Assembly (NCBI RefSeq): GCF_001577265.1
Contig: NZ_CP014517.1
Coordinates: 3,694,501-3,758,500 of the forward strand
Direction: 5' to 3'
Source of the DNA: Variovorax sp. PAMC 28711
Lineage (GTDB): Bacteria > Pseudomonadota > Gammaproteobacteria > Burkholderiales > Burkholderiaceae_C
DNA: 64,000 nucleotides
Positions 26,933 to 37,980 of this stretch are shown here, in pieces. The position numbers and the translations under genes are program-made. A model generated the notes under the pieces. It was not told where the DNA came from. It ran no database searches and saw nothing but the letters and a program-made list of their open reading frames with translations. The first letter of the stretch is position 1. The number at the start of each line of letters is the position of its first letter.

Positions 26933-27361
26933 ATGGGTTTGAACAATCGGAACTTCATGCGGGGGTTGGTGCTGATGGCCATTGCGCTGCTCTTTGGCAC
27001 CCTCGCTTCGCGCTACGCGATCGGAGCGTTACACCGCTCGGGCCCCGGGCTCTTCCCCCTGATGGTGAGCGGATTCCTTTTTGTGATCGGCCTGATCATC
27101 ACGGTCCGGTCGCGCTTCGTCGAACCCGTTCTGATGAGCTACAACGTCAAGAACATTGCGCTCGTCCTGTTGAGTCTGGTGGGTTTCGCGGTGCTTTCCG
27201 AATACGTGAACATGATCTTGGGCATCGTGTTCCTCGTGTTTTGCTCCACCTTCGCCGGCACTTCCTACTCGGTCGTGCGGAACATCAAGATTTCGCTCGG
27301 GCTGATCGCGATCGCCTTTGCCTTCAAGAACTTTCTCGGCCTGAGCCTGCCGCTGTACTGA
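26933..27361 (+). CDS. tctB: Tripartite tricarboxylate transporter small subunit TctB
   Basis: A 142-residue four-helix membrane protein (MRGLVLMAIALLFGTLASRY; FPLMVSGFLFVIGLIITV; NIALVLLSLVGFAVLSEYV; a final helix before LGLSLPLY). The segment GALHRSGPGLFPLMVSGFLF is characteristic of TctB/DUF1468. The strong ribosome site AAGGAG at 26921 fixes the ATG at 26933. It precedes tctA by one base. Works with TctA to import di- or tricarboxylates with a periplasmic TctC-type receptor; no such receptor gene is in this window. Confidence 0.9.
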   Translation: MGLNNRNFMRGLVLMAIALLFGTLASRYAIGALHRSGPGLFPLMVSGFLFVIGLIITVRSRFVEPVLMSYNVKNIALVLLSLVGFAVLSEYVNMILGIVFLVFCSTFAGTSYSVVRNIKISLGLIAIAFAFKNFLGLSLPLY

Positions 27362-27362
27362 G

Positions 27363-28886
27363 ATGGAAGTCCTGCACAACCTCGCGTTCGGTTTCGAGCA
27401 CGCGCTGACCATTCCGAACCTTCTTTATTGCGCTCTCGGGTGCACGGTGGGCACGCTCATCGGGCTGCTGCCCGGACTGGGCCCCCTTTCCACCATCAGC
27501 CTGTTGCTGCCGCTGACCTATTCGATTCCCACCACCGGCGCGCTCATCATGCTGGCCGGCATCTACTACGGCGCGCAGTACGGCGACAGTGTGAGCGCCA
27601 TCACCATGAAGATTCCGCACGCGAGCAGCATCGTGGCGTGTATCGATGGGTACCAGATGACACTCAAGGGCAAGACCGGCCTGGCGTTGTTCACCGCGGG
27701 TTTCTCGAGCTTCATCGGCGGCACCGTGGCCATCGTGGTGCTGTCGACGATGGCGCCGGCCCTCGGCGAGGTCGGCTTCCTGTTCGGCCCGGCCGACTAC
27801 TGCGCCTTGATGCTGCTGGGATTTTTCTGCGTGAGCTTCGTCAGCAGCGGCAGCTTGCTCAATGGCCTGGCGATGGCCATGGTCGGCATTCTGCTCGGGA
27901 TGGTCGGGACCGACGTGAACAGCGGCGTGGCGCGCTACACCATGGGCCTGCCCTTCCTGCAGGACGGCATCGGGATCATCAGCATCGCGCTGGGCTGCTT
28001 CGGCATTGCCGAGGTGGTGAAGAACCTCGACAACAAGAACGTGCTCACGCCTTTCAACGGGAAGATCAAGCTCATGCCGACCTGGCCGGAGTTCAAGCGC
28101 ATCATCCCGAGTGCCTTGCGAGGCAGCGTGATCGGTTCCGTCCTGGGCATCCTGCCCGGCGGTGGACCGACCATTGCCCAGTTCGCTGCGTACGCCGCCG
28201 ACAAAAAGTTCAGCAAGTACAAGCACGAGATCGGCACGGGCTGTATCGAAGGCGTGGCCGGTCAGGCTGCGGCCGATGAAGCGGCGGCGCGCACCAGCTT
28301 CATTCCGCTCATGGCCATCGGGATTCCCGAAAACGCGGTCATGGCGCTGATGATGGCGGCGTTCATCGTCAAAGGCATTCAGCCAGGCCCGAACATGATC
28401 GCCTCGCACCCCGAGCTCTTCTGGGGTCTTGTCGCCAGCATGTGGGTGGGCAACTGCTTCCTGCTGGTGCTCAATGTGCCGCTGGTGCGCTTGTGGCTGT
28501 CGGTGTTCAAGGTCCCCTACACCGTGCTGTTCCCGGGGATCCTGTTCTTCTGCTGCGTTGGCACCTTCAGCATCAACAACAGCCTGGACGACATCTACAC
28601 CACGGCCGTGTTCGGCCTGGTCGGTTATTTGTTCCTCCGGCTGGACATGGAACCCGCGCCGCTCATGCTGGGCTTCATCCTGGGGCCGATGCTGGAAGAG
28701 AATTTCCGTCGCGCGATGTTGCTGAGCCGAGGCAGTTTCAGCCCTTTCGTCACGCGGCCGATCGCCGGCACGCTGCTGGGCGTGATCGCGATCGTGGTGC
28801 TCTGGCAGCTCTTCGTGTTCTTCCGCAACCTGCGCAAGTCGCAGCCGCCTGTGCTGGTCACGGAAGAAGGCGTGGCGGCGGGCTGA
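27363..28886 (+). CDS. tctA: Tripartite tricarboxylate transporter permease TctA
   Basis: A 507-residue permease with about eleven or twelve membrane segments. The hallmark GTLIGLLPGLGPLSTISLLLP in the first quarter and its repeat GSVLGILPGGGPTIAQFAAY in the middle are the duplicated glycine-rich motifs of TctA. PHASSIVACIDGYQMTLKGK and GPMLEENFRRAMLLSRG are also diagnostic. It starts one base after tctB. Its last 29 bases overlap, tail to tail, the end of the kinase gene on the other strand, so antisense transcription is possible. Confidence 0.94.
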   Translation: MEVLHNLAFGFEHALTIPNLLYCALGCTVGTLIGLLPGLGPLSTISLLLPLTYSIPTTGALIMLAGIYYGAQYGDSVSAITMKIPHASSIVACIDGYQMTLKGKTGLALFTAGFSSFIGGTVAIVVLSTMAPALGEVGFLFGPADYCALMLLGFFCVSFVSSGSLLNGLAMAMVGILLGMVGTDVNSGVARYTMGLPFLQDGIGIISIALGCFGIAEVVKNLDNKNVLTPFNGKIKLMPTWPEFKRIIPSALRGSVIGSVLGILPGGGPTIAQFAAYAADKKFSKYKHEIGTGCIEGVAGQAAADEAAARTSFIPLMAIGIPENAVMALMMAAFIVKGIQPGPNMIASHPELFWGLVASMWVGNCFLLVLNVPLVRLWLSVFKVPYTVLFPGILFFCCVGTFSINNSLDDIYTTAVFGLVGYLFLRLDMEPAPLMLGFILGPMLEENFRRAMLLSRGSFSPFVTRPIAGTLLGVIAIVVLWQLFVFFRNLRKSQPPVLVTEEGVAAG

Positions 28887-29988
28887 CGGCAAGAGGCAGG
28901 CGCAGGGTCGCGCGCAGTCCGCCGGCTGCTGCGTTCGCCGTGAGCTCGATCTCGCCGCCATTGCGCCGCGCGTAGCTCCGCGCGATGGCGAGGCCGAGTC
29001 CGGCGCCCTGCGTCACCGCCATGGCCCCGATGCCTTGGCGCTGGAAGCGCTCGAACACCGCGGTGCGTCTGTCCGGCGCGATGCCGGGCCCGTTGTCGCT
29101 CACTTCGGCCATCGCGCTCGCCGCATCCCGCCGCACCGACACCGTGATCGTGCCGTGCGGCGGCGTGTACTTGATCGCGTTGTGCACGAGGTTGGAGAGC
29201 ACCTCGTGCAACTCGGCCTCGTTGGCATCGACCGAAAGCGGCGGGGGCCCGTCATCCGCGCTTCCCGTGTCGACGGCCTCGTCCATCCAGCCCAGGTCCT
29301 GCTGCTTTTCGCGGGCGAGGGTCAGGTATTGCAGCACCACCGCGCGCGCCACGGACGTGAGATCGATTCGCGCAGGCAGCCGGGCGGCGGTGTCGTCGTG
29401 CGTGGCATGCGCCAGCGCGAGCAGTTGCTCGCTGAGCCGCCGCGTGCGTGCCAGCTGCACCACGATGGCGTCGAGCGATTCGCGCATGCGCTCGGGGTCG
29501 GTCTCGCGCACCGCGTAGCCGGCCTGGATCGACAAGATGGCGAGCGGCGTGCGCAACTGGTGCGACGCATCGGCGAGAAACTGCGCGTGCTCGGCGAGCA
29601 TGCGTCGGTGGCTCTCGATGTGGTGGTTGACTGCGTCGACCAGCGGTTTCACTTCCTGCGGCACGCCGCTGGCATCGAGCGGTTGCAGGTCGTCGGGTCG
29701 GCGCTGGTGCAGCGAGGCGCGCAGCCGTTCGAGCGGGCGCAGGGTCCACGCCACGCCGAGCCAAATCAGCAGGGCCACGACGAGCAACATGCGCGTGTCG
29801 CGCCACAACGCCTGGCGCAGCCACTGGCCGAGCAGCTCGCCGTGTGTGGCGGCCATCGTCTCGGTGAGGGCGCGGTAGTCGTTCCAGCTGTCGAACGCCA
29901 GCAGCGCGACCAGGCCGGGCAGCAGCAGCGCCAGCAGCTTCGCTCGCAGGCCGAAGGGCCCGCGCGGTTCAGCGGGCGAGGTCGTCAT
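28858..29988 (-). CDS. tctE: TctE-like sensor histidine kinase with missing sensor domain
   Basis: A 376-residue kinase: TM1 (LLALLLPGLVALLAF), only about 35 periplasmic residues, TM2 (MLLVVALLIWLGVAW), TLRPLERL, H-box FLADASHQLRTPLAI, N-box LSNLVHNAIKYTP, G-boxes DNGPGIAPDR and GAGLGLAIARSYA. All catalytic motifs are intact. TctE-type kinases normally have a ~120-residue periplasmic domain (2CSK_N); here it is almost absent. Its start overlaps the end of the regulator gene by 20 bases. It faces tctA tail to tail, and its partner is TctD-like, so it most likely controls tricarboxylate uptake. Confidence 0.9.
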   Translation of the reverse strand: MTTSPAEPRGPFGLRAKLLALLLPGLVALLAFDSWNDYRALTETMAATHGELLGQWLRQALWRDTRMLLVVALLIWLGVAWTLRPLERLRASLHQRRPDDLQPLDASGVPQEVKPLVDAVNHHIESHRRMLAEHAQFLADASHQLRTPLAILSIQAGYAVRETDPERMRESLDAIVVQLARTRRLSEQLLALAHATHDDTAARLPARIDLTSVARAVVLQYLTLAREKQQDLGWMDEAVDTGSADDGPPPLSVDANEAELHEVLSNLVHNAIKYTPPHGTITVSVRRDAASAMAEVSDNGPGIAPDRRTAVFERFQRQGIGAMAVTQGAGLGLAIARSYARRNGGEIELTANAAAGGLRATLRLPLAVSPPPRLLP

Positions 29989-30655
29989 CGCCGATGCCCT
30001 CGAGCATGTAGCCCAGGCCGCGCACGGTCACGATGCGCACGTCGCTGCCTTCGAGCTTGCGGCGCAGCCGGTGCAGCACGACTTCGATCGCATCGGGCCC
30101 TGCACTGCTGTCGTGACTGAACACCTTGCCGAAGAGCTGGGATTTGCCGACGGGCGAGCCGCTGCGCAAGAGCAGGGCGCTCAACGCGGCGTGCTCGCGC
30201 GGCGTGAGCGCGAGCAGGGCGCCGCGCAGCGTGAAGGCATGGCTCTCACCGTCGTAGGAAAGCGAGGCGCATTGCATGCGCGGGTGCTGGCGCCCGCGGC
30301 TGCGGCGCACCAGCGCGGCAAGGCGGGCCTCGAGTTCGGCCAGCTCGAAAGGCTTGGTGAGGAAGTCGTCCGCCCCCAGGTTGAGGCCGCGTACGCGATC
30401 TTGCAGCGCGCCTTGCGCGGTGAGGATGAGCACCGGCGTGCGGTTGTCGGCGGCGCGCATCGCGGTGAGCACGGTCAGGCCGTGGCGGTCGGGCAGTTGC
30501 AGGTCGAGCACGACGGCGTCGTACTCGGTGCCGGCCATGAAGGCCTCCGCGGTGCGGGCATCGGGCGCATGGTCCGGCACGAAGCCGCTTTGCCCCAACG
30601 CGCGGACCAGCCAGGAGGCCATGTCGAGTTCGTCTTCCACCAGCAGGATACGCAT
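29969..30655 (-). CDS. tctD: TctD-like OmpR-family response regulator
   Basis: A 228-residue regulator. Receiver domain: acidic pair in LLVEDELDMASWL, phosphorylated aspartate in AVVLDLQLPDRHGL, lysine in FLTKPFELAELEARL. C-terminal winged helix: ALTPREHAALSALLL, then DAIEVVLHRLRRKLEGSD and TVRGLGYMLEG, which closely follow the TctD pattern rather than PhoB or OmpR. Divergent from czcI with 58 bases between starts, so it might also affect the metal-efflux operon, although its relatives control citrate-type uptake. Confidence 0.92.
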   Translation of the reverse strand: MRILLVEDELDMASWLVRALGQSGFVPDHAPDARTAEAFMAGTEYDAVVLDLQLPDRHGLTVLTAMRAADNRTPVLILTAQGALQDRVRGLNLGADDFLTKPFELAELEARLAALVRRSRGRQHPRMQCASLSYDGESHAFTLRGALLALTPREHAALSALLLRSGSPVGKSQLFGKVFSHDSSAGPDAIEVVLHRLRRKLEGSDVRIVTVRGLGYMLEGIGDDDLAR

Positions 30656-30713
30656 GGGCCAACGATACCCGGAACGAAAGAGGGCAATTTTCGCGCTGCT
30701 AGACTGCGCCGCG

Positions 30714-31043
30714 ATGCGTCGTTGGCTCTCCCTGTTGTTGCTGTTCGTGGTCCCGCTCCTGTCGAGCTGGAGCGCGGTCGCGGCCTACTGCGAGCACACG
30801 CCCGATGCACAGGTGCGGCACTTCGGTCATCACCCGCACCAGCATGCCGACGAAGCAGGCGACAACGCCGGCAGTGCCGCTTCCGATTGCGACCATTGCC
30901 ACAGCCCCGGCGCCACGTTCGTGTTCGCACAGACGGTGTTGAGCCGCGACGACAACGGCCGGCCCGCACCGCATGTCAGTGGGCCCTTGCGCCTGCGGCC
31001 GCCGACACCGCTCGATCGCCCGAAATGGGTTGGCCTCGCCTGA
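30714..31043 (+). CDS. czcI: CzcI-like periplasmic metal-efflux accessory protein
   Basis: A 109-residue secreted protein at the head of the efflux operon. Signal peptide LSLLLLFVVPLLSSWSAVAA, then AAYCEHTPDAQVRHFGHHPH, a His cluster (HHPHQHAD), and CDHCHSPGATFVFAQ. This matches CzcI of Cupriavidus in layout (leader, C-x-H, His-rich stretch, DCxxCH, FVxxQT). CzcI is associated with regulation of czc genes by Zn/Co/Cd. Its place immediately before the TolC-like gene supports the assignment; only the pattern was compared. Confidence 0.75.
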   Translation: MRRWLSLLLLFVVPLLSSWSAVAAYCEHTPDAQVRHFGHHPHQHADEAGDNAGSAASDCDHCHSPGATFVFAQTVLSRDDNGRPAPHVSGPLRLRPPTPLDRPKWVGLA

Positions 31044-31166
31044 TCGGCGAGGCGGGCCTTTCACTTCCCTGATTCCCGTTCGCGACCGGCATGGCGCCGT
31101 TCGCGGCGATCACCCCGATCGCGCCTTGCCGATCTCTCGTGAGTTTCCACATCACCGGAGAATCGG

Positions 31167-32420
31167 ATGCACCGAAGAAGACGAACAGCGGGCCACGCGG
31201 CCCTGACCCTGGCTTGCCTTGCCGCCTTGACCGCCACGTCGGGCGTTGGCGCCCAGACCCTGAAGCAAGCCTTCGACGCGGCCTGGTCGCGTCAACCCGA
31301 AGCCATCGCACTGGCGCTGCGCCGGGATGCCGCGCTGGCGCAGCAGCAGGCCGCGCAAGCCTGGACGCCCGAGCCGCTGGCGCTCACGCTGTCGAACAAG
31401 ACAGACCGGTTCCAGCGCGACATGGGCGCGCGCGAGCTTGAAGTCGGCGTGGCGATTCCGCTCTGGCTGCCCGGCGAACGTGCACGCAGTGGCGCCCTGG
31501 CCGATGCGGAAACCCGTGGCGTCGAAAGCCGCGCGCTGGCCGCGCAGTTGCGCACGGCGGGCGTGTTGCGGGAAGCCTGGTGGCAGCGGCAGCGCGCGCA
31601 GGTCGAGCTCGATGTGGCACGCGACCAGTTGGCCAATGCGCGCGCACTGGCCGCGGATGTGACCCGGCGTATGAAAGCGGGCGACCTGGCGCGGGCCGAT
31701 CAGCACCAGGCCGACGGTGCCGTGGCGGCGGCCGAGTCGGCTGAAGCACGCGGCGTGGCGGCACTCGCTGCAGCGTCCGGCCAGCTGCGCATTGCTTCGG
31801 GTGGCATCGCCACGGTGGCAGGCGGCGCGGCGTCGACGACATCGGAGCCGGAACCGTCCGGCGCTGCAGCGACGACCCTTGAGCCGTCGATGCACCCCGC
31901 CTTGGCGGCGCTGCAAGACCGCGCGGCCGTGGCCGAAAGCGCTGCGGCACTGGGCACCGTGCGTTCCCGCGCCAACCCGGAATTGACCCTTGCCACGACG
32001 CGCGAGCGCGATGTGCGGGGTGAGCGCTACGACCCGTCGATCACGTTGGCGCTGCGCATTCCGTTCGGCGCCGGCAGCCGCCATGCGGCGCGCACCGCTA
32101 CCGCACAGGCCGAAGCGACCGAGCTGCAGGCCGAGTTGGCGCTCGAGCAGGAGCGCATCGGCGCGGAGCAGGCGACATCCGGGCAACGTGTGGTTTCCGC
32201 CCGCGCGCAGCTCGCCGCGGCCGAGCGTCGGGCCGCACTTGCACAGGCATCGCTCGGCTTTTTCGACAAGTCGTTCCGCCTGGGCGAGACCGATCTGCCG
32301 ACCCGCCTTCGCATCGAAGCCGAGGCGACCGAGGCGCGACGCCAGGCCGCGAGCGCACGCATCGAGGTCGCCGCGGCGATCTCCCAATGGCGGCAGGCCC
32401 TCGGTCTGCTCCCCGAATGA
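31167..32420 (+). CDS. czcC: TolC family outer membrane efflux protein (CzcC-like)
   Basis: A 417-residue outer-membrane channel subunit of an RND export pump. Leader LTLACLAALTATSGVGAQ, then the opening TLKQAFDAAWSRQPEAIALA and long alanine-rich coiled-coil helices (QQAAQAWTPEPLALTL; QRAQVELDVARDQLANARAL; a second set after residue 240), the duplicated OEP architecture. GGAG upstream supports ATG 31167. Its stop overlaps the next gene's ATG by four bases. Confidence 0.9.
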   Translation: MHRRRRTAGHAALTLACLAALTATSGVGAQTLKQAFDAAWSRQPEAIALALRRDAALAQQQAAQAWTPEPLALTLSNKTDRFQRDMGARELEVGVAIPLWLPGERARSGALADAETRGVESRALAAQLRTAGVLREAWWQRQRAQVELDVARDQLANARALAADVTRRMKAGDLARADQHQADGAVAAAESAEARGVAALAAASGQLRIASGGIATVAGGAASTTSEPEPSGAAATTLEPSMHPALAALQDRAAVAESAAALGTVRSRANPELTLATTRERDVRGERYDPSITLALRIPFGAGSRHAARTATAQAEATELQAELALEQERIGAEQATSGQRVVSARAQLAAAERRAALAQASLGFFDKSFRLGETDLPTRLRIEAEATEARRQAASARIEVAAAISQWRQALGLLPE

Positions 32421-33001
32421 ACGCACAGGACAACCGTTCCATGAACCCACTTTTCTCACGCGCTGCCCTCTGCGCAGCCCTGCTTTTCCTGTTCGCGGGC
32501 GCCGTGTCGGCCGCCGACGGCCATGACCACGACGCGCCCGCAGCCTCCGGCGGCCCGGCGCTGCCGCGTTTCACGGCCGTGTCAGAAACCTTCGAGATGG
32601 TCGGCGTGCTGAACGGCATGCAGCTCACGATGTACCTCGACCGCTTCGCCGACAACAGCCCGGTGAAAGACGCGCAACTTTCACTCGAAATCGACGGCGC
32701 CGGCGTCAAGGTCGAGCCGCACGGCGAGGGCGAATTCGAGGCCGTTCTGGCGCAGGTGCCGACGGCGGGCGTGCTGTCGATCACCGCCACCGTCGTGGCG
32801 GGCAACGAGTCCGATCTGCTCGCCGGCGAGCTCGATATCCACGAGGCAGCCCATGCCGATGCAGTGGCGAAGCCGCTTTGGCAGCGCATCGCCCTGTGGG
32901 GGTTCGGCGCAGTGGCGGCAGTCGTCATCGCAGCTTTGTTCGCTGCGTTTATCCGTCGCACATCAACCGCGCGCCGGTCGTGCGTCGGCGGTGCTGCATG
33001 A
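32417..33001 (+). CDS. His-rich membrane-anchored periplasmic protein of the efflux operon
   Basis: A 194-residue protein: leader (LCAALLFLFAGAVSAADG), a histidine-bearing start of the mature chain (DGHDHDAP), a ~110-residue beta domain (FTAVSETFEMVGVLNGMQL; LSLEIDGAGVKVEPHGEGEF), and a C-terminal membrane helix (IALWGFGAVAAVVIAALFAAFI) with a basic tail. A comparable domain occurs fused at the N-terminus of some CzcB-type adaptors; here it is a separate gene, overlapping czcC and czcB by four bases each (ATGA). ATG 32441 is an alternative start with a cleaner leader. Probably binds metal or stabilises the adaptor; inferred. Confidence 0.78.
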   Translation: MNAQDNRSMNPLFSRAALCAALLFLFAGAVSAADGHDHDAPAASGGPALPRFTAVSETFEMVGVLNGMQLTMYLDRFADNSPVKDAQLSLEIDGAGVKVEPHGEGEFEAVLAQVPTAGVLSITATVVAGNESDLLAGELDIHEAAHADAVAKPLWQRIALWGFGAVAAVVIAALFAAFIRRTSTARRSCVGGAA

Positions 33002-34101
33002 AGCGCGTCTTCGCACTCACCGGGTTCGTGCTGGCGCTGATCGGCTCGCCCTCGCACGCCAGCGAAGGTCATGACCACGGCGACGCGCCGGTTGCCGCCA
33101 ACACGAACGGCCCGCAACGCCAGGCGGACGGCAGCGTCTTCCTGCCGAAGCCTGCGCAGCGCCAGCTCGGTGTGCGCACCCTGGTCACGGTGGCCCGCGA
33201 GTTGCCGCGCACGGTCGAACTCAACGGCCGCGTCCTGATGGACCCGAACGCCGGCGGTAAGGTGCAAGCCGTGGTCGCCGGGCGCATCGAGCCGGGGCCG
33301 AAAGGCTTGCCGGAGGCAGGCCAAGCCGTGCGAAAGGGTGAATTGCTCGCGTGGGTCGCGCCAAGCGCCGCACCGATCGAGCGATCGAACCAGGCTGCGC
33401 AACTCGCGGAACTGCGTGCCGGCCAGGCGCTCGCCAACAAGCGTGTCGCGCGGCTGAGGGAGCTGGCCGATACGGTGCCGCGCAAGGACATCGAATCGGC
33501 CGAAAGCGAAGCAGCGAGTTTCGGGGCCCGCGCTGCCGCCGTCGGCGCCGGTCTGAACAGCCGCGATGCACTGGTCGCACCGGTGTCGGGCGTGATCGCC
33601 TCGGCGAACGCGGTGGCCGGCCAGGTGGTCGACGCGCGAGAGCTGATCTTCGAGATTGTCGACCCGTCGCGCCTGCGCATCGAGGCCCTCGCCTTCGATG
33701 CGGCGTTGGCCGCCGACATCGGCGGCGCCGCGCTGGCGTTGGGTGAAGAGCGTCTGCCGCTGACCTTCATCGGCGCGGCGCGCAGCCTGCGCGAGCAGGC
33801 GTTGCCGCTGAGTTTTCGTGCCGAAGGCGCCGTGCTGTCGAAGCTCGCGGTCGGCCAGCCGGTGCGCGTGTTCGTGCAGACGAAGCAGAAGGTCAAGGGC
33901 ATTTCCGTGCCGGTCGCTTCGCTCATGAAGAACCCCGCCAACCAGACCATCGTGTGGGTCAAGACCGCCGCCGAAAGCTTCGCGCCGCGCACCGTGACGA
34001 CCGAGCCGCTGGACGGCGTCAACGTCGCGGTGACATCGGGGCTGGAGCCAGGCGATCGCGTGGCGACTCAAGGGGCGACCCTCATCAACCAGGTGCGTTG
34101 A
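32998..34101 (+). CDS. czcB: RND efflux periplasmic adaptor subunit (CzcB-like)
   Basis: A 367-residue membrane-fusion protein linking pump and outer-membrane channel. Leader FALTGFVLALIGSPSHA, His motif EGHDHGDAP, then GSVFLPKPAQRQLGVRTL, the lipoyl-like half motifs (GGKVQAVVAGRIEPGPKGLP … ALVAPVSGVIASANAVAGQ), a coiled-coil hairpin with PRKDIESAESEAASFG, a beta-barrel, and the membrane-proximal end GLEPGDRVATQGATLINQ. All adaptor domains are present. The pump gene does not follow directly: a 326-base repeat-bearing stretch intervenes. Confidence 0.9.
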   Translation: MKRVFALTGFVLALIGSPSHASEGHDHGDAPVAANTNGPQRQADGSVFLPKPAQRQLGVRTLVTVARELPRTVELNGRVLMDPNAGGKVQAVVAGRIEPGPKGLPEAGQAVRKGELLAWVAPSAAPIERSNQAAQLAELRAGQALANKRVARLRELADTVPRKDIESAESEAASFGARAAAVGAGLNSRDALVAPVSGVIASANAVAGQVVDARELIFEIVDPSRLRIEALAFDAALAADIGGAALALGEERLPLTFIGAARSLREQALPLSFRAEGAVLSKLAVGQPVRVFVQTKQKVKGISVPVASLMKNPANQTIVWVKTAAESFAPRTVTTEPLDGVNVAVTSGLEPGDRVATQGATLINQVR

Positions 34102-34150
34102 AATGAAGCGCGAAATTCCGATTAGAGGCTCGTGGCGGGCTCACGCCGAC

Positions 34151-34357
34151 GGCGTACTCCCCTCCGCGAATGTCCCCCGCCCTTCGGGCTCCTCCTTTAT
34201 TTCGCTGCGGGGAGCACGCCATCGACGTGAGCCATCAGAGCGGTGGTTGAGTGGCGGATGCCAAGCGGCGTCACCCGTGCCGAGGGTATGGGGTGTCTCC
34301 CGCAGCGAAATAAGGGAGGAGCCGAAGCCGGGGGACATTCGCGGAGGGAGATACCCC
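34151..34357. repeat. REPIN-like inverted repeat pair inserted between czcB and czcA
   Basis: Two ~68-70-base arms in inverted orientation, 34151-34220 and 34290-34357, separated by 69 bases. Shared core stretches include CTCCGCGAATGTCCCCCG and TTATTTCGCTGCGGG in the left arm, with their complements in the right. Each arm is itself a near-palindrome: the left begins GGCGTACTCCCC and ends GGGGAGCACGCC, with an inner GCCC-TTC-GGGC hairpin. This nested hairpin-in-inverted-repeat form is that of REP doublets (REPINs) or a small MITE. It lies in the middle of an operon and leaves 70 bases before czcA. No transposase is present. Confidence 0.72.
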
Positions 34358-34427
34358 GTGGCCTCGGTACGCGCCCCGAACGCATTCGACTCCATCGCAA
34401 ACGCGAACACAAAGCGGGGTCACTGAC

Positions 34428-37547
<3,120 letters not shown>

Positions 37548-37581
37548 CCTTTTTTCCTTCTCCAACCTTCCAAGGACTCTC

Positions 37582-37962
37582 ATGAACTTGAAATCGATCA
37601 TCATCGTCAGCGCGCTGGCGCTCTCCGCACCTGCGTTCGCGAGCGAAGACCATGACCACGGCCATGCGCCGAAGCACGGCGGCGTGGTCGTCGAAACCAA
37701 ACAGCTCGACCAGGAACTGGTCGCGAAGCCCGGGGTGATCCAGCTTTATCTCACCGACCACGGCAAGCCGGTCGATCTGAGCAAGGCCAGCGCCAAGGTG
37801 ACCTTGCTGACGGGCAGCGAGAAGCAGGAGGTCGAACTCAAGCCGGCCGGCGACAGGCTCGAAGCCACGGGCGCCTTCAAGGTGGGTGCGGGCACCAAGG
37901 CGATCGCAATCGTGACGGGCGCGAGCAAGTCGAATTCGACCGCACGCTTCACGTTGAAGTGA
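37582..37962 (+). CDS. Small periplasmic His-rich protein, putative metal-binding
   Basis: A 126-residue secreted protein ending the efflux operon, 34 bases after czcA. Leader IIIVSALALSAPAFA, mature start SEDHDHGHAPKHGGVVVE with five histidines in ten residues, then an immunoglobulin-like run of strands (VIQLYLTDHGKPVDLSKASA … STARFTLK). Similar His-tipped small proteins close many betaproteobacterial metal-efflux operons. A role as periplasmic metal chaperone or sponge is likely but unproved. Confidence 0.8.
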   Translation: MNLKSIIIVSALALSAPAFASEDHDHGHAPKHGGVVVETKQLDQELVAKPGVIQLYLTDHGKPVDLSKASAKVTLLTGSEKQEVELKPAGDRLEATGAFKVGAGTKAIAIVTGASKSNSTARFTLK

Positions 37963-37980
37963 GCGGCGCGAGGCCCGGCG

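Noticed and set aside
34103..34426. 107-codon frame spanning the repeat between czcB and czcA
   Set aside because: It consists almost entirely of the inverted repeat, has no family resemblance and would translate both hairpin arms; treated as non-coding.
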